From Agrypnia vestita (Eukaryota > Arthropoda > Insecta > Trichoptera > Phryganeidae), in assembly GCA_016648135.1 (NCBI GenBank), contig JADDOH010002004.1:124001-188000 (forward strand): a stretch of 64,000 nt of DNA, written 5' to 3'. Positions 10,844 to 22,766 of the stretch are shown here, piece after piece. Positions within the stretch are counted from its first letter, which is position 1; every line of letters starts with the position of its first letter. A program made the translations under genes and the position numbers. The notes beneath the pieces are model-generated. The model had not been told where the DNA came from, ran no database searches, and worked only from the letters and a program-made list of their open reading frames with translations.

Positions 10844-12755
10844 GTAAGTTGTTCAAAATTACTCGGCTTTTCCCTTAAAGTTAATAATAGTTAATTAATT
10901 GTTAATTTTTGATTAAATTGCTTTTATGTTTATTTAAATGCAATGCCCATTAGATTATTTTCGCTAGTGGTGTAAGAAACTCGCTTATTTTGATATATCT
11001 TTCTAATGAGTAATTTCAGTTAAATAAAATAAAATTTCAATAAAAAAATGAAAATGTAAATTTGTAATACAACTTATATTCCTACAGTTCTTCAAATTAT
11101 TATTTCTGTGATGAATGGGATCTTGTTAGCTAAATTAATAAATGTTCCGTTTTTAATTGGAATTCAGATCGATAATTCTGGCTATGTTTTAAGAATTTTG
11201 GACAAAAAAAGCGTCACATATCAAAGATACTTGTATTAAATCTCCTTTGCATTTTTTCTATTTCGCATCACCGCACCTCGTTTACAAATCATTGAATTTG
11301 GTCCAGATGATGTTAATTTGGTTTGTAAAGAATATAAATATATTATCGCACATCGAAAATATTTGTAAGCATCTAAAATCATAACAAACCCCCGTGTGTT
11401 TATTATATATTACACTCCCATCATAGTCATTAGCAAAAGCTAGTAGGTGTAGAAAATAAATTTTGGTTAAAATTGAACAGTATCTTTTATAATACGGATA
11501 GCCATAATAAAATGGGAAAATTTGAAAAATGATTTAATAATAACTACACTGATCTACAGAATTAATTATTATTATTCAGTGGAAAATTTGTAATTGGCAT
11601 AATTGTAAACATCATTATTTCATATTTTTAAGATTGTTGTTTTGTTGTTAATTTTCCCCAAAACAAAATAAATAAATAAACTTTTTGAATGTTTCATGAA
11701 GGTGATTGTTATACAATTTTTCATGCTATTTTCCGAATCTGCTTTCCAAAATGCGTTCGTAATTTCAGAAATATGATAGTCGGAGGAACAATGCAGGTAC
11801 CCCTACTTTTCGCATGTATTTCATTTCTGGATCGCCTTTTAAGGACCCGGCATTAGTTCGCTTTTGTTCCATTTTCTCTCGCAACCCAATTTAATTTGGT
11901 TGATATTTCTAACGTTATTTATCGCTTATATCAATCACTAGGATTGTCTAGAAAAAAATCCAATCAAAAACAATCCGTTAAATTTACATAAAATTTAAAA
12001 CAAAAGCACACTGCGCGCGGTTTCCACTAGCACCTCAATCGCGTTGCTGCAATACTGTCTTGCTTGAAGCGGTCATGTAACTGCGTTTCTTTCTCGCATA
12101 GGTTTCGTTATTTACATAGCAGTAGTAATTCTGCAACTGTGATACGCACAATATTTTTTGAATATAATCAATTTTTTTTCAAAAACACAATTACTGGATT
12201 TATGTCCCCAGAAGGAGTCGTCATAACTCAAGATAAAAAATATAAAAACCGGCCTAATAAGGAGTAAAAAAATTTAAATATTTTTCGGGAGTATTCTAGT
12301 TTATATATATCAATAATTAGGATGAATGCCATACATAAAAATATTATTGCTTCATACTCTATTCAAAATATTGAAATATGCGGTGACACCTGTAGGTATA
12401 ATTATGTGTGACTAATTTCAAACGATCATGCAGTGACTAATTTCAAACGTGGATGGTGAATGAAGGGAAGCAAGTCACATAAATACCATGTACATATATA
12501 TACCTATAGTTTAAAAAAAAAAAACAATAAATACCCAGACTTCCATTCTCACTTTCCCATATAAAATGGCTTTGTCTCATGTATAATATCTTAATTGTGA
12601 TATGATTATTGAAATCAAATTCCACTTTGAGCAAGCTCGTGCAACCTTTATCTGTATAAAAAAACGCTCTGCGATCATGATCTCAACTTTCGATTACGAG
12701 TGCGAATGGTTATCAATATTATTTTGTGGAACGGAAGTATTCGACGCTTACCGAA
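10844..12755. other. AT-rich, probably intronic
   Basis: No repeat was recognised. A second, much weaker exon candidate lies at 11769-11796: AATTTCAG, then 28 open nucleotides (KYDSRRNNA), then GTACCC. The open frame at 12064-12267 resembles nothing known. Confidence 0.35.
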
Positions 12756-12761
12756 TAAAAA

Positions 12762-13022
12762 TTAATTACCGATAAAGCATTCGAAATGTGGATCTACAGA
12801 AGAATACTCGAAATAATCTGGGTGAACGAGTTACGAATGAAAATGTTATGGTTCGGATTAATAAAGAAAAATAAGTAATTAAAACAATAATAATCAGAAA
12901 TATCGAATATCTCGGCCATGTGATGAGACGTCCAGAGAAGTAGGAGATGTTGCAACTTGTGATGCAGGGAAAGATTAATGGAAGTCGGGGCGTTGGAAGA
13001 AAGAGAACATCGTTTACAGTTT
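12762..13022 (+). mobile_element. RTE-like LINE family 3, decayed fragment
   Basis: It reads FEMWIYRRILEIIWVNE, then after stops YLGHVMRRPEK, QLVMQGKINGSRGVGRKR. This parallels FEMWIHRKMLRISW and GVGRRRHSW at 5280-5860. It carries several stops and frameshifts and ends where the GAGCATGC repeat element begins. Confidence 0.7.
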
Positions 13023-13500
13023 AAGGTACTCATGCTCATTAGTGACGCGTGAGCATGCGCAGTATTGAGCTTCTTGAGCCATCGCTATTTAGTAGCATGT
13101 GTGCACGCGAGCGTGCTCATTACTAGCATGCTCAAAAATCAAACGCTGGTTCTCAGTTCAAATCTTCTCAGTTCGCGACATATGAAATAAATATGGCGCA
13201 TGGGGAGATGAGAAAACATTACTTTTCGTGACGTATTATTATTACGAATGTCTGTGGAATACTCGGTCACCTCTATGTAAAAATAATATAGCGAGAAATA
13301 ATGCTTATGAAACTTTATTAAAATACATGAATTATTCAAATCTTAGAAAACTAAAATCAAAGTGCGCGGATGGAAACTCGGGAACCGTTTTGATTTATCG
13401 GTTCACTTGAATTGACAAGAGCATGCCATTATTAAGCATACTAATAACGAGCAAGTGTGTACAGTGTACATGAGCATGCTCAAAAATAAGTATGCCTTTA
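13022..13500. repeat. GAGCATGC repeat element, copy 1
   Basis: It starts with CATGCTCATTAGTGACGCGT and GAGCATGCGCAGTATTGAGC and ends with GAGCATGCTCAAAAATAAG, so its termini carry related inverted GAGCATGC words. The body (ATTACTTTTCGTGACGTATT, GTCTGTGGAATACTCGGTCA) recurs at 38290-38890. It looks like a non-autonomous element. Its superfamily is unknown. Confidence 0.55.
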
Positions 13501-13699
13501 CTGTAAAGCTATTAAGGGCCACAGTAAATAAAAAGCTTATAACCAACATGATAGCCAATGTCCGTTAAGCGCAACTCACGCGATTACTCCTAAAGTGGAA
13601 GCTTCCTTAGCTAAAGTGTCGCCCTTTTCTCATTTCCTGGGATTCCGCGATGGCCAGGAATCCACGCTAAAGTAACGTGTACAATATGAAGTGATGTGA

Positions 13700-13990
13700 A
13701 AGCGACATAAGAACCGCGCGAGCGGACAGTTGGAGAAGCGGCGGGCTCGCGGGTCGGCGACCCCGCTGTCTAGACGCCGTCTAGCCGGCCTCCCCCCCCG
13801 CGCACCCATTGATCGCTACTGTCGCTCGGTGTCGCAAGGCGCATGGCCCAAATATCTGCTGTCGGCAGGTGCGGCTCTGCGCTCTGCGCTCTGCGCTCTG
13901 CGCTCCGTGCGCTCGATCCTCGATGCGGTGTAGGTCTGCATTGTCGGTGCGGCACTCTCCGCGCTGGACCCTATCGAGAAGATGTCACTA
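13700..13990. other. GC-rich island with heptamer repeat
   Basis: A CpG-dense stretch contains about five copies of a 7-base unit (CTGCGCT) at 13871-13914. The open frames on both strands are compositional. The short word GCCGTCTAGCCGGCC is related to the GC-rich words at 29460 and 32490. Confidence 0.4.
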
Positions 13991-14038
13991 GCAGCATCCC
14001 CTGTGTTCTAGAGTCGAAAACTTTACACTTTCTGCGCT

Positions 14039-14706
14039 ATTCTGAAAATAGCCATATTGGGATGTCAGATCTTTATCCCAACACTTAATACACGAAAATT
14101 AAAATAAAGAATAAACGAAGCGTAGGTATACGTCGGTATTCGGTGTCCGTCCTACCTGAATAAGAAGATTTGTATATTTTAACGTATCTCTCTCAAAGTA
14201 AATGACTTTATTTGAGAAGTCTGATTTGACAGCTCAAATTAAATACCTTTATTTACGGTGTCCGATGTCTGCAATGCCTTTAGAAAAGTGATTTCTCCGG
14301 TGCCTTCTTATCCAGGCGGTCTGGTCTTGCAGAGCTTCAAAGCTGTCGCAAACGTAACTTCACAATTCTCATGTTTCGACTAAAATTACATCAAATACGT
14401 AGTAATGCTGTATTTAAAGCTTATAGAAAAATATTATTCCATATGCACTTATTAATTTCTTCGCCCACAGCGTCCTGATGTAAAATTATGACAAAATTGT
14501 GATTGTCGAGTTGGACCATAGAAAAGAGATATATTGTTGGACTCTATTTGTTTTGACGTTTGACAGATAACCGTCATGTACTTCTTTCTCCCCCTGACCA
14601 TACCACCGCAGTGTACCTACGACTCTTTTATTTTTTATTTTAATTTTCGTCTATCAAGTGTTGCGATAAAGATCTGACATCTTAATATGTGTTGCTATTT
14701 TCAGAA
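14039..14706. mobile_element. Long-TIR foldback element
   Basis: The left arm (14039-14130) and right arm (14620-14706, inverted) share TTCTGAAAATAGC, GATGTCAGATCTTTATC, CAACACTT and ACGAAAATTAAAATAAA. The arms are about 90 bp and diverged by point changes. The interior of about 490 bp has no open frame of note. Target duplications were not identified. Confidence 0.6.
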
Positions 14707-14975
14707 TGGCACAGTTTGTTTCTAACCGTAAATAGCGCTTTATTAAATTCGTCCTGTCCTTTAGAGATAACGTTATCTGTCCTGTCATAACACACTACCA
14801 CACGGCGCGCGCATGTGCGAGTCAAAATATATATATGCATTCTCAACATTCATAGCCAGCAATAGTGGAATATATTATTATTTTTTCAATTGATTCTGCA
14901 ACATTATAGATTGAGATTTAAAAAAAATGTTGATTGTATTAATTGTATAAATCTACTTATTTTATTTGATTAATT

Positions 14976-15016
14976 AATACCAACATGTTTCAGAAAAAAC
15001 TTTCCATCGTCAGGTC
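14976..15016 (-). ncRNA. Family C hammerhead-like motif, left arm
   Basis: On the minus strand: CTGACGA, then helix II (GGAAAG...TTTC), then GAAA, then the palindrome ACATGT and U. The catalytic words are intact here. Stem I (CGAC against GGTATT) pairs poorly, so this copy may be inactive. Confidence 0.5.
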
Positions 15017-15313
15017 GTACAACTTTCCATGTATAACTGTTAAAATATCAAAATGGAATATCTTTTGTTTCTTGTTTTTCTAAATTATTTGATTATTTGA
15101 ATTTTTTTATTTTACTATTTTTTGTTACTATTTTATTTTTTATTTTTTACTACTATACTAAATTATTTGAAAAATTATTTCTAAATATTATTATTTTCCA
15201 ATAATTGCGAATAATCAAGAACTTCAGTAATAATATTTAAAAATAATATTTCAAGTAATTTAGAAAAACAAGAAACAAAAGACATTTTATTTTGATATTT
15301 TGACAGGTATACA

Positions 15314-15355
15314 ACACCCCGACGTTGGAAAGGTTTTTCTGAAACATGTTGGTGT
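15314..15355 (+). ncRNA. Family C hammerhead-like motif, right arm
   Basis: Stem I is ACACC (15314-15318) pairing with GGTGT (15351-15355). GAAA is intact at 15341-15344 and is followed by ACATGT, which would close helix III only between two molecules. The first core strand has decayed to CCGACGT. Helix II is G27-A31 against T35-C39 of the 153xx block, five pairs. Confidence 0.55.
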
Positions 15356-15399
15356 AAATAATCAAATAAAAGAAGTAGATATATACAATCAATATTTTT

Positions 15400-15810
15400 T
15401 GAATATATTATTCGTTCCACAAAGTTTAAGTATTCGATTTCTGCTCATGTGCATTCAGTTTCCGTCCATGTTTTTCTTTCTTTCTTTATTTTTTTTTAAT
15501 GTTTTTACTTGTTTTTCTTTTCTTTTATACATCCTATTTATTTACTAATGCTCACTTTTTTATGTTAATAATTATCGCTGTAATACTTACTCTTTCGCTT
15601 TGCACCATGTCTTTCTTTGTTTGTATTTATTTGAATAGTTCTTGCTGTATACCTTATTTCTTGTTACATCTTACCTTTTATGTACCTGCATGTGATAATT
15701 TCTGTAAATACATTTGAATCATCTTATATTTCTATATATCGCATGTATGATAATTTAATGTATGTATTTCTACATACTGGAATAAAGTTTTATTTATTTA
15801 TTTATAGTGT
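15400..15810 (+). mobile_element. Probable LINE 3' untranslated tail
   Basis: A T-rich, non-coding stretch ends TGGAATAAAGTTTTATTTAT and a TTTA repeat. This poly(A)-signal plus 4-base repeat ending is typical of the LINE tails elsewhere in the window. No coding remnant was seen upstream. Confidence 0.3.
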
Positions 15811-15814
15811 ACCG

Positions 15815-16095
15815 CCAATATTTGATTCCGATAGCAAAACTATATCATTCTAAATAATCCCAATTACTAAATTATTTACCCGAATAATACTGAGGTGGAG
15901 ATTCTGTAAGAACATTAATATTTAAAGATAAGATCACCTCAGAATAGAAGGACAAGTGAAGGTGGTCCAAATAGAAGGGCACAATAACTGTACACAACAC
16001 AATCTGCGTTTTGTAAAAGGATCAGTTATTGTTTCTTGAAACACATGTAATGAAAACTAAAATGTAAAATGATTCCATTTAAAAAATAAGTTGAC
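15815..16095. other. Unassigned AT-rich sequence
   Basis: Nothing recognisable. Confidence 0.35.
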
Positions 16096-16099
16096 CCTA

Positions 16100-16645
16100 C
16101 AAAAGTGAGTTCTATACTTTGTACGATAAGATGAGCGTCTCGAGATTTATTAAAATAGGAAGGACTACGTTGGGAAAGGTTCCGAGGACGCCAAGGCTCA
16201 CCGGGGATCCTGGATCCAGTACTGATGATATAATGATCAGGAAATAATAAGCCGAGGTTGATATAAATAATGATGACGCTTGAATTTTAATTATTTAACT
16301 TAATCGACTTTGACCATTCACTCACTATGTCTAATCTTCTCTTCATCCACCCCTATCCTGACTCCTGCCTCCTCATCCTTTTTCACCCATTATTTAACTC
16401 ATTTCTTGATATAATTTTTATTTTTTCACATTCAATCACTTACCATTATTCAGTCTTAACATTGATTGTTGCTTACCACTATTCATTAATTAATTTAAAA
16501 TAATTGACTTAAAAATATCTCATCTAACTTTGTTCTTAACATCTGTGAATCTTTTTAATTGGTCTATGAAATGAACACTATGCTTTTACATTATGTGTTA
16601 AAAAAAACTCTTAAGATTCCTTAATAAAAATAAATAAATAAATTA
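16100..16645 (+). mobile_element. Probable LINE 3' end
   Basis: A short coding-like start (GRTTLGKVPRTPRLTGDPGS) is followed by about 400 bases of non-coding sequence ending AATAAAAATAAATAAATAAA. The ending is a typical AATA LINE tail. The protein fragment is too short to assign. Confidence 0.35.
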
Positions 16646-16649
16646 TTTG

Positions 16650-17342
16650 TGTTAATAAGGTCCGAGGTGCGCCATTGAAGTAAAAAATTAAAATTTGTTT
16701 TTAACTATTTCTTAACTTACTAACTAACTTAACCTAACTAACAGACTTAACTGTCTGCCAAAGCCTGACCTATAAAACTGACTGATGTCTGCCAAAGTCT
16801 AATATAGTACCTACTGACTGATTATGTACGTGGTCTTTAATACATATATCAACCTAACTCAATTAAGATTGACGGCATCGTGTGACAATACAGCAAGTGT
16901 GATAAAGCTGTTTGTTTTATAGACCGCTACAAGTTACGAGTTACGAGCACACACATTACATCATTGTCACGTGTTCGTAATAGTCCGTTAATTAGGAATG
17001 AAAGCACACACACTTTTGCGTGAAAAGAATTGTATAAAGCAGCATACCACAAAAGGAATATATTCCAAAGAGAGTCATGTTCCAAGTAATACTACAGGTG
17101 TCAATTTTTTAAGCTTGCCTTTTAAATATTGGATAGATGTACTCGAAATGAAAGACTTTAAGGTTACAGCGATCATTTTGTTTGTATTAAAACGTGGTTC
17201 GGTAGACTGGAGGGTAACAGATAGATTGTGGATGGTACCTACTAGAGGATTGGAGGCGAGAGCGCCCTTATAGAAAGAGACTTGGGTTGATTAAATAAAA
17301 CCATTAATTTTGACGAGAGTGATCAGCAAAGCCGAGAGTCTT
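16650..17342. other. Unassigned sequence
   Basis: Nothing is clearly recognised. ACTAACTTAACCTAACT-like simple sequence lies at about 16715-16745. The open frame at 16998-17273 is unidentified. Confidence 0.35.
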
Positions 17343-17720
17343 CCAATGTAACTAACTAACTAACTCACGCCGTTTCTCCGAAGGGGTAGGCAGAGAGAAT
17401 ACAACGCCATATACTTCTAGCACACCACTTTTGCTTCGGCTACATTTACACATCTTCTCATGCAAGCTCTACGGTTTTTTAGGCTTCCAATATTTATAGT
17501 ATCTGATCATGCCGGGTCTTTCGCGTTCGCTCTCTGTTCCTGTTGTCTTCAACACTCGTCCCATATATTTTCTTAAGCATCCTTTCCTCGCTCGTACGTT
17601 CTACATGACCAAACCATCTCAGCACTCCTTTTTGTATTCTGTCTATGAACACACATGTATTATACATGATTTTATACTGAAAAACAGTTTTTTACCAGCT
17701 CAGACTAACTGATTGTTTTT
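17343..17720 (-). mobile_element. RTE-like LINE family 1, 3' fragment
   Basis: It opens with an AACT repeat, then CACGCCGTTTCTCCGAAGG and GGGGTAGGCAGAGAG. The minus-strand translation gives a diverged RT tail including GVLRWFGHV and HDQIL. It is interrupted by stops and ends upstream of the conserved KDRVRNE-type region. Confidence 0.7.
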
Positions 17721-17724
17721 AAAG

Positions 17725-18285
17725 CGGTTCGGATTAATATATGAAGACATATTTTTGATGTTTATCGCGTTGCCTTCTTCTTCTTCTTTGTTTTACTCTT
17801 AATGAAATTAAACGTGTTCGTGGTCCTGCTGTTGGACCGAGCGTGGGTGGTCTGTCGTCACCTATCCCTTTTCATGTTACAGAGTTGGCTTTACATTCTT
17901 CATCCAAGTTTTAACCAATTCACATTCTGATCTGCTAAGTATTCTATAATTAATTACTAAAATATATAAATTTAGTATAAACCACATTTGTTATCGAACG
18001 TCCACCGGTTACGATAGCGCCGTATCTTTTCATCTCGGATTTTATGGTTACTTGCTAGTTGTGGTTGTTACGCTTACGTCCGAAACTCATTAATGAAAAT
18101 AGTTTGCATTTTTTTTTTTTAACAATTTTGCTGACCGGTTTCTCATCCTTAAGCGTTCGTCTAAAATTAACGGAATAAAATATACATCGCGACTAACGAC
18201 GCTTCATTTTAGCTACAACAGTGTTGGCTCTTTATAGTTTAGAGAATGTTTGCAAATTCGTGGAATGAAAGAGTCTTTGCGTATT
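17725..18285. other. Unassigned sequence with short TTC run
   Basis: A CTTCTTCTTCTTC run at about 17775 may be the tail of another minus-strand LINE fragment. The rest is AT-rich and unassigned. Confidence 0.3.
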
Positions 18286-18289
18286 GAGA

Positions 18290-18870
18290 TTTATTCCTTG
18301 CCGGAGAGCAGCTCCGGGAGCGAGTGAAAATATACAAATGATCTCAGTCGCAGTCTCTGTCCGATGTATCCTACGACGAAGACGCGATTTACGCAACCGC
18401 GGCCTCGCCTCTCATCCATTCCTAGAACTCCTTTTGCTCCTTCCGACACGTTCTGGAACTCGCTTTAGAGATACGGCTAAAACCACCACGCGTGTTGCGT
18501 AGGCGGCAGGTCGCCGCGGTGGTTTGAAGCGGTCTTTCTGGTTGCTGAAGAATGACGGTGGTTGTCTTCTGCAAGAGCGGCACGTTGTCCCTTGCTCGCT
18601 GTGGCGGCTGCGGTGCGCTGGCGACATGCGCGCGTTGCGCAAGCCCTCCCCGCCCCGCCGAGGTTGCGCGGAGCGAGCGTTCTGCCGCGGGCTTTAGGTG
18701 TCAGGGCCGCGCGCCGTCTGGAGGTCTCGGAATAGTGGACCGCTTTTTGCGCAATCGTGACCATCCGAAATGCGGTTCAGCGCTTTCTGCGCCGGGGGAC
18801 ACTGTCCTGTCACTGTCGGTGTGCCGGGTTTGTTTATCGGCCTCGCTCGATTTGATCGTCGAATCCTCAA
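18290..18870. other. GC-rich island
   Basis: A long CpG-rich stretch. Its left edge (TCCGGGAGCGAGTGAAAATA) is repeated in diverged inverted form at 48295-48350, so at least that part is repetitive. Frames on both strands are open for compositional reasons. No protein family is recognised. Confidence 0.35.
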
Positions 18871-18937
18871 TCCGTATATTAACGCTTGTCTATAGACGTT
18901 TAAATCGGTACAAATTAACAGTATAATTAACAGTATA

Positions 18938-19376
18938 AATCGGCGTGCGAGGGAGGGCGTCCCTGTCGCGTAACAGAAGTTGCCAGGGTGTAAATTTATT
19001 ACACAATACATTATGTACAGAATGTACAGTAACCGGTGTCAGAGCCTTTAATAGAAATTTCGTCGGGCAACACTAAAGAAACGGCCCAGTAATGGCGGCC
19101 GCTCTATCCGTCAACCTGTCAAACGGTAATATCTGTCCATTTTTGCTTTTTCGCAAAACTTTAATACTTCATTGGCAATTGTTCTTGCACCATCTCGGAC
19201 TGCTTTGGATGTTTTGGACATAATAATTCGGTGTATACTGGTAATCAAAATGTTACAGCTCCCGAACAAATACGAAATTGAACTAAATGACAGGGCGAGG
19301 GGTTACTGCCGGGTGCGGGCGGGGCGGGTTTTAGTTCTAAAGTCGCCGCACGCCAATTTACGTTGCGCAAGCAATA
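18938..19376 (-). mobile_element. AATTGGCGTGCG TIR unit, copy 1 (inverted)
   Basis: A unit of about 430 bp is bounded by AAATCGGCGTGCGAGGG at left and CGCACGCCAATTT at right. It contains CGTAACAGAAGTTGCCAGGG, GTGTAAATTTATTACACAAT and a GC-rich block near its right end. It lies in inverted orientation to copy 2 at 19667-20111, with 290 unrelated bases between them, and also matches copy 3 at 29539-29963. Superfamily unknown. Confidence 0.65.
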
Positions 19377-19666
19377 CATTTACTTACATGTTTATGATCT
19401 GTCCAGATCAAAATATCCTCTTAGTTCACAAGTCATTATGTTCCGATAAATGCATAAAGCGTATAATAGTAGTTCTTCTTTGAGTCATAAATCAGTCATT
19501 CTCCTAGAACGGAAATAAGTCAAGTCGTATTGTATAATCATGAGTTCACGGCGATGGAAGACGAAATGGAATTTGGCTGCAGCTCTGTCACCGTGTCCTT
19601 GTAATGAGAACAATAAGAAGGAGGTGCAATTATGGAATGCATGTGCACATGTATCACAGTGATTAC

Positions 19667-20111
19667 TATTGCTTGCCCAACGTAAATTGGCGTGCGGCGA
19701 CTTTGGAACTAAAACCCGCCCCGCCCGCACCCGGTGGTAACCCCTCGCCCTGTTATTCAGTTTAATTTCGTATTTGCTCGGGAGCTGTGACATCTTGATT
19801 ATCAATATACACTGAATTATTATGTCCAAAACATCCAAAACAGTCCGGGGTGGTGCAAGAACAATTGTCAATGAAGTATTAAAGTTTTGCGAAGCTGAAA
19901 AAGCCGATGGACCGATATTACCGTTTGACATATTGACAGATAGAGCGGCCGCCATTATTGTTTCGTTTCTTTAGTGTTGCCCGACCAAATTTCTATCAAA
20001 GACTCTGACACCGGTCACCGGATATTCTGTACATTATCTATTGTGTAATAAATTTACACCCTGACAACTTCTGTTACGCGACAGGGACGCCCTCCCTCGC
20101 ACGCCAATTTA
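19667..20111 (+). mobile_element. AATTGGCGTGCG TIR unit, copy 2
   Basis: This is the inverted partner of copy 1. It starts TTGCTTGCCCAACGTAAATT and ends CGCACGCCAATTTATAG. The minus-strand frame through it (MAAALSVNMSNGN, then QLPSKYEIKLNNRARG) is open for over 100 codons, and part of that frame is open in all three copies. This may only reflect youth and base composition. Confidence 0.65.
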
Positions 20112-20114
20112 TAG

Positions 20115-20930
20115 TAGTGATACGTACAAAATAATCAATCAATGTAATGTATCAAGTACAGCATAAACCATAAACAAAGCACTTACACCATTAAAGAAGT
20201 GGGTACACGAAAAACGTTGTCATGTCTATATTGTAAAATTTTACAAACTGTGAAACAGAACTAAGTGGCTCGAATCCTCGACCAAGTAGATGACCGGGAG
20301 TGTCCTGATCTCAACACTAATAAGCAATTCAATACTTTTGGAGATTTTTAAATATTCAGTAGAATAAAATAGCAATTAGCTAGGGTTACATACTGTCACT
20401 TCTCCACTTATCCCTAAAGTCCTTTAGGATTGTCCGACTGAGCTATATAAATATTATAAACTTTGCCGTTGAATTTCATTACTAAAATTAAAATATTTCT
20501 CGTGCGGTTTAAATCGTAACAATTGCACATAATTTCTGAGAGAATGTTGATTAGCTCACAATTGACTTGGAAATATTACATTCTCTGTGGCACCATATTA
20601 TCGATGTACGTGCAATAATTCACCAATCTCCCTCGCCAATCAGTCGGTGTGCTCAAACACCGCGACTTCGAGCTGTCTGTCTCCACTCTTGCGGTCATTT
20701 CTTGGTTTGGAGAACTGAGAAATTGGTTCGTCTTTTAATCCATGCTACACTCAGCAATCCCAGGACACGGAATGGATCAGGCCAAAAGTGAACGCTGCTT
20801 ATGTTTCTGGAATTTTTCCAATACGTTCTACGTCATGAGCGTGTTAACACGACAAAATTTGCTCCTCACGTGCGTCACTTTAAACCATGCGCGAGATTAC
20901 ACGCGAGACTTTCCCTGTCACGGCGAGCAA
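20115..20930. other. Unassigned; possible tRNA-like SINE head
   Basis: On the minus strand near 20262-20340, AGGATTCGAGCCACTTAG has a B-box shape, but no A box or fold could be fixed. Nothing else is recognised. Confidence 0.2.
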
Positions 20931-20934
20931 TAAC

Positions 20935-21640
20935 CATTGCGGGGGTAGACAGAGAGGATAGAACGCCACGTTCTTCTAAACTGGCATACTACTTTTGATT
21001 CAACCACATTAATACTCCATCTCGTGCGCGCATTTCGATAATTGAAGCTGTTAACAGGACCATCCTCCGATATTTGGTTTATCTAATGGTGTCAGGTCAG
21101 GTCGGGGATGCCCTCTGTTTCTACTGCCTTCAACATTCGCCTCATATATAAGTAGATGTAAAACAAAACCAACCTAACGCCATGAACTATTTTTTTGGTA
21201 AAACGTGGAAAACAGTTTCACATCTTGTTTATAACCTGAGTAATCTTATATTTAACAAGCGATAATTTCAGATTGGTAATTTAAATGATAGTTAAGTAAT
21301 ATTTAAAATATAGGAATCAGCCCAGCGAATATATTGACATTCAAATCTAAAAAAAAAACAGAAATGATGATTTGATATATTTTGATACTCAACGACCCAT
21401 ATTTTCTTTATCATTCTCTCCACGCTCATAATATGTTCTACCATCCATTTCAGCGATACTTTATTATAACAGCTATCATTACATTCACTTCTAATTTGTT
21501 CATGCCTCACTCTATCAAACACAGCTTTTCAAACGTGCGCCTAATCGACCGCATTCAGTCTGCTTTCATTATTTTTTCCAATTCCAGTGTCTTCACTTCC
21601 TTGCATTAAAATTGGTATCAGTTTCCAGCTTTTGTAATAC
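20935..21640 (-). mobile_element. RTE-like LINE family 1, split by an insertion
   Basis: The 3' part (20935-21160) starts GGGGGTAGACAGAGAGGATA and matches the other copies. About 220 AT-rich bases follow, and then the next section of the same LINE continues at about 21395-21640 (minus-strand FDRVRHEQIRSECNDSC, like VDTVRNELIRSECNAGC at 59745-60270). The middle is therefore an insertion of unknown kind. Confidence 0.65.
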
Positions 21641-21644
21641 ACTT

Positions 21645-22480
21645 AAAGTCAGCACCCTCAACACCCACTCCATACTAGGTCTCTCTGCTTTCAATTTCAA
21701 TTGGAAAATAATAATTTATAACTCCTGTCTGTCTGCCTTTCAATTTCAATTCTAACATATTTATTTTATTCTGTTTACTATTATTTATTTTGGATTTAAT
21801 AAAAATGAGAGCCGAGTAGATAAAATTTACAGTTTTACGATATTAATTGTTAAAATGCGATCGATCTCCTTCTAATTGTTTTTTTTTTTTTTTTGCATCA
21901 GAGACCGCTCCATTTACAATGCAAGTATATCTTGGAGTACCTAAATGGAGGCGATCCGCTGCTTGATGCATTCAACGCTATCATTAAATACATCGACATG
22001 ATCGCTCAGTTCATTTAGGAGTTGCACACTACGCGTTATGGTGTGCTTATTCATTATATCCGCTCTGGGACATGAAAATGCGCGTGACCCCGATTTTGCA
22101 AATAATTGTTTGGTAGAAACAAGGCATAATTTTCTATCAGGTTCGGGGCATCAATTTTATTTCTTAAAATTTTAACCCCCTACATGAGTAGGCCCTCCCG
22201 TTTGCGCGACACGAGACTGCGGTAGTTGTAGGTATATCTTTTGCCGCGTATTTTCAGATATATCGACCTTCTAGTTCGTTCGGTTTTTACATTCCTAGCC
22301 CTGACACACCACATCTCGAGGGCGCCGGCAATACATCTTCCATCCCTTCTCTGGGAAGGTTTAGATTTTAGAAGCGGCGAAGAGTTGTGTTTACAAAACG
22401 GCAGATAATCACGCACCAACCCGATGATATTAACACGAAAACAGCGGCGTTGGGTTCAATTAAGAATCGACGTTAATTTT
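21645..22480. other. Unassigned sequence
   Basis: No gene or element was recognised. Two similar words (CTCTGCTTTCAATTTCAATT and CTGCCTTTCAATTTCAATTC) occur at 21680-21750. Confidence 0.35.
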
Positions 22481-22745
22481 TTTCTGCCGCGGGTGTTGCG
22501 GTAGAGTCGTTACTGGGTCAGCCCGGAGGTCCCGCTCCGCGGCCTTGGGGGACCCCGCCGGGTACAGTTATCGCGGCGCGATAGCGGCGAGGACCATTGT
22601 GATCCGCGAGACCCGCGCACACATCTGTCTGCGCGAGACGGCTAGACAACCGTGCCCGCCGGAATACGTAATGCGCCGGCGTTGGAGTGTTTTTTGTTCC
22701 ATTGTCGCCGCAAACAAATGTTCACGTTTCCAAATGAAGTGCCTT
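22480..22745. other. GC-rich island
   Basis: CpG-rich, with no protein family recognised, and cut off sharply by the foldback element that starts at 22767. Confidence 0.35.
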
Positions 22746-22766
22746 TAAAAAATCAGTCGGCGTGTA

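Larger units (their letters stand above)
14939..15397. mobile_element. Inverted element flanked by family C hammerhead-like motifs
   Basis: The two arms are inverted copies: TCTACTTATTTTATTTGATT at left and AATCAAATAAAAGAAGTAGA at right, with hammerhead-like cores inside each and then TTTCTTGTTTTTCTAAAT against ATTTAGAAAAACAAGAAA. Each core reads outward, minus at left and plus at right. A third, single arm of this family lies at 52975-53110. The arrangement resembles inverted terminal repeats of Penelope-like elements, but no RT or GIY-YIG coding sequence is present. Confidence 0.55.

Noticed and set aside
18477..18926. Overlapping frames of 76-124 codons on both strands
   Set aside because: Compositional: CpG-rich sequence opens several frames at once. 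No motif or splice signal supports any of them.
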